From the NCBI GenBank assembly GCA_022496185.1, contig WTXG01000506.1, positions 1 through 16,835 of the forward strand: 16,835 bases of DNA, read 5' to 3'. Shown here in pieces: positions 15,221 through 16,835 of this stretch; the stretch's first letter is position 1; every line of letters starts with the position of its first letter. A program made the translations under genes and the position numbers. This DNA is from Multifurca ochricompacta. Lineage: Eukaryota > Basidiomycota > Agaricomycetes > Russulales > Russulaceae. The notes below the pieces were generated by a model. The model ran no database searches and was not told where the DNA came from. It saw only the letters and a list, made by a program, of their open reading frames with translations.

Positions 15221-16669
15221 ATGAGTTCCCCCAGCACAGCAGCACCCAAAGTGGCAGCAGCATCACCTGTGGCAAACTCAAAAGGAGCACATCAATATGA
15301 CATACCCTCCTTGGAAGATGATGGTGGAAACTTCACATTCTGGAAGTACAGAGTTCAGATGGTCCTGAAACTGCAGAGATTGTGGTCCATGGTTGATGGA
15401 TCAGAGCCTCAGCCAGATGCCACAGCACCTCCTGAAATACAGGAGGAATGGGCATCCAAAGATAGTGAAGCACAAGCGCAAATATCATTGACACTCAAGG
15501 ATGAACCCCTGAGTACAGTCCTGTACGTGAAGACGGCCAAGGAATGCTGGGAGAAGCTATTAGTCCACTATGAAGGCAAAGGAGAGCAGAAGATTGTTTA
15601 CCTTATCAATGACGTCTTCTGCTCCACCCTCTCGGACACAGAATCACTCAAGCCCCAGATAAATGCCATAGTCAGGGCTGCCCATACCATATCCAACATC
15701 GGCTTGCCATTGGATGACAAGCTTGTTGCTTTTGCAATCATCTCCTCACTCCCTACCTCCCTATCCACCCTAAAAACCATCCTTTCTACATCCAATCCAT
15801 CTTCCCTTACCGTTGAGCATGTCAAGTCACAAATAATTCTTGATGAACAATGTTGCATCCAAGAATCAGGCCTTGGAGTGACTGCTTAGTTCGTGCACTC
15901 AGCAAATACAGCTAAAAAGGGAAAGTCAGAGGAGGAGAAGACAAAGAAATGCTGCACTCACTGTAAGAAGTGTGGCCATGTGGTGGAAGAGTGTTGGAAG
16001 CTGGAAAAGGAAAATGAGGCCAAAGTGAGTGGCACCAGAGATGATACACAGAAATCTCCCAACACTACAGCCAAAGTCACAGTAACTGGAGACCAGGCAC
16101 CTGCCAGTGACAGTGCACTGCAAGGGGACAGCCCTGTACTCCTGTTCAAAGTGCTTCAAGCCCTATTGTCACACGTCAATCTAAATCAGCAATGGATTAT
16201 CAATTTTGGAGCTTCATGTACCATGTGCTCCCATCAGAACTGGTTTTTCAATTTCAAAACACTCACCAACCCAGTAAAAATTGTCTTAGGCGACAACAGC
16301 AGCATCCTCGGCACCAGCATCGGTTGCATCCATGTCTGAATGATGGCAAATGGGAAGTGGAGTGATGCCATTCTCCAAGACATCCTACATGTCCCCAAAC
16401 TACACAGAAATCTTTTATCTGTTGCTCAACTTGCCAGTCGTGGAGCCAATGTGCATTTTGCCAAGAATTCCTGCCAGATCTACAGTCAGACTGGAGTGCT
16501 TACCTGTGAGGGATGCCTTGAAGGCAACCTCTACATGATGGATGCCCACACTGTAGTCCTGGAGAGAGTCCAGATCACTCAAGTCGATATTTTCCCGGGT
16601 GAAGGGGATGAGGCTAACCCTGATGATGAAGTCACTTTAGTTGCATGAAACTCAGTGGTGAAAACTGAC
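15221..16669 (+). pseudogene. gag-pol: Copia gag-protease polyprotein, truncated with stops
   Basis: The frame begins at ATG 15221 (MSSPSTAAPK). A copia-type gag domain follows (YDIPSLEDDGGNFTFWKYRV to the IISSLP region). The zinc knuckle CTHCKKCGHVVEEC lies near 15953-15994. A protease follows whose catalytic DSG is NFG (16202-16210), so Asp and Ser are both lost. The gag-pre-integrase region (LHRNLLSVAQL, GCLEGNLYMMDA) is last. Stops are TAG 15887-15889, TGA 16337-16339 and TGA 16646-16648, all in one frame; both TGA sit where arginine is expected. After the last TGA the frame stays open to 16669, where the telomere begins and the integrase core would follow. It is inactive on several counts. 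Confidence 0.88.
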
Positions 16670-16835
16670 TTAGGGTTTAGGGTTTAGGGTTTAGGGTTTA
16701 GGGTTTAGGGTTTAGGGTTTAGGGTTTAGGGTTAGGGTTTAGGGTTTAGGGTTTAGGGTTTAGGGTTTAGGGTTTAGGGTTTAGGGTTTAGGGTTTAGGG
16801 TTTAGGGTTTAGGGTTTAGGGTTTAGGGTTTAGGG
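16670..16835 (+). repeat. Telomere, TTTAGGG repeats
   Basis: The array reads one TTAGGG at the junction, eight TTTAGGG, one TTAGGG (16732-16737), then fourteen TTTAGGG to the last base. The G-rich strand points to the window end, so this is a chromosome terminus. The uniform 7-mer is the Arabidopsis-type unit, whereas most fungi studied use TTAGGG. Two 6-mer units suggest occasional template slippage by telomerase. Confidence 0.97.

Larger units (their letters stand above)
14819..16669 (+). mobile_element. Ty1/copia element truncated by the telomere
   Basis: LTR, primer site, gag with zinc knuckle, protease and the gag-pre-integrase region are present in order. The sequence then passes directly into telomere repeats before the integrase core, RT and RNase H. 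The remaining part keeps one reading frame with three stops. Confidence 0.85.

Noticed and set aside
16670..16835. Interstitial telomere repeat
   Set aside because: The array runs to the last base with the G-rich strand outward and near-perfect units, as at a true terminus.

Overview
The window is the right-hand end of a chromosome: the last 166 bases are a TTTAGGG telomere array whose G-rich strand runs to the window end. Everything inside the telomere is LTR retrotransposon DNA, and I see no single-copy host gene. The Ty3/gypsy proteins (RT with YMDD, RNase H, HHCC-DD35E integrase, C-terminal chromodomain) read like the chromoviruses that fill genomes of mushroom-forming fungi (Agaricomycetes). 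A basidiomycete subtelomere is my best guess; it rests on protein resemblance only. TTTAGGG is better known from plants and algae than from fungi.

Layout. (1) 1-3365, plus strand: the 3' half of chromovirus copy A2, with a broken pol, a polypurine tract and a 3' LTR. (2) 3366-7935, minus strand: the 5' half of a second copy (A1) with the same LTR family. It has an LTR, a self-priming site and three successive reading frames of unknown function that lack any internal ATG codon. Its LTR is split by a 905-bp solo LTR (C, 6664-7568) with a perfect CATTC target duplication. (3) 7936-14671, minus strand: chromovirus B with 5' LTR, gag, pol and an extra post-pol ORF carrying zinc knuckles, which is cut at 7935 where A1 begins. 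(4) 14672-14818: a remnant resembling the B promoter, plus a perfect hairpin. (5) 14819-16669, plus strand: a Ty1/copia element with LTR, primer site, gag and protease, truncated by the telomere just before the integrase. (6) 16670-16835: telomere.

The order of events that best fits is nesting: B first, A1 into the B accessory ORF, then C into the A1 LTR and A2 into the A1 body. The copia element sits outside this nest and was cut by terminal chromosome loss and telomere addition.

Two themes recur. First, nearly every in-frame stop is a TGA where the family has arginine, as expected from CGA losing its C at a CpG; LTR copies also differ at CpG sites. Second, both chromovirus families show the same promoter and primer geometry: TATATAA, about 35 nt to a start with AGACT, and a complementary primer site two bases inside the LTR. 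This is the layout of Tf1-type self-priming.
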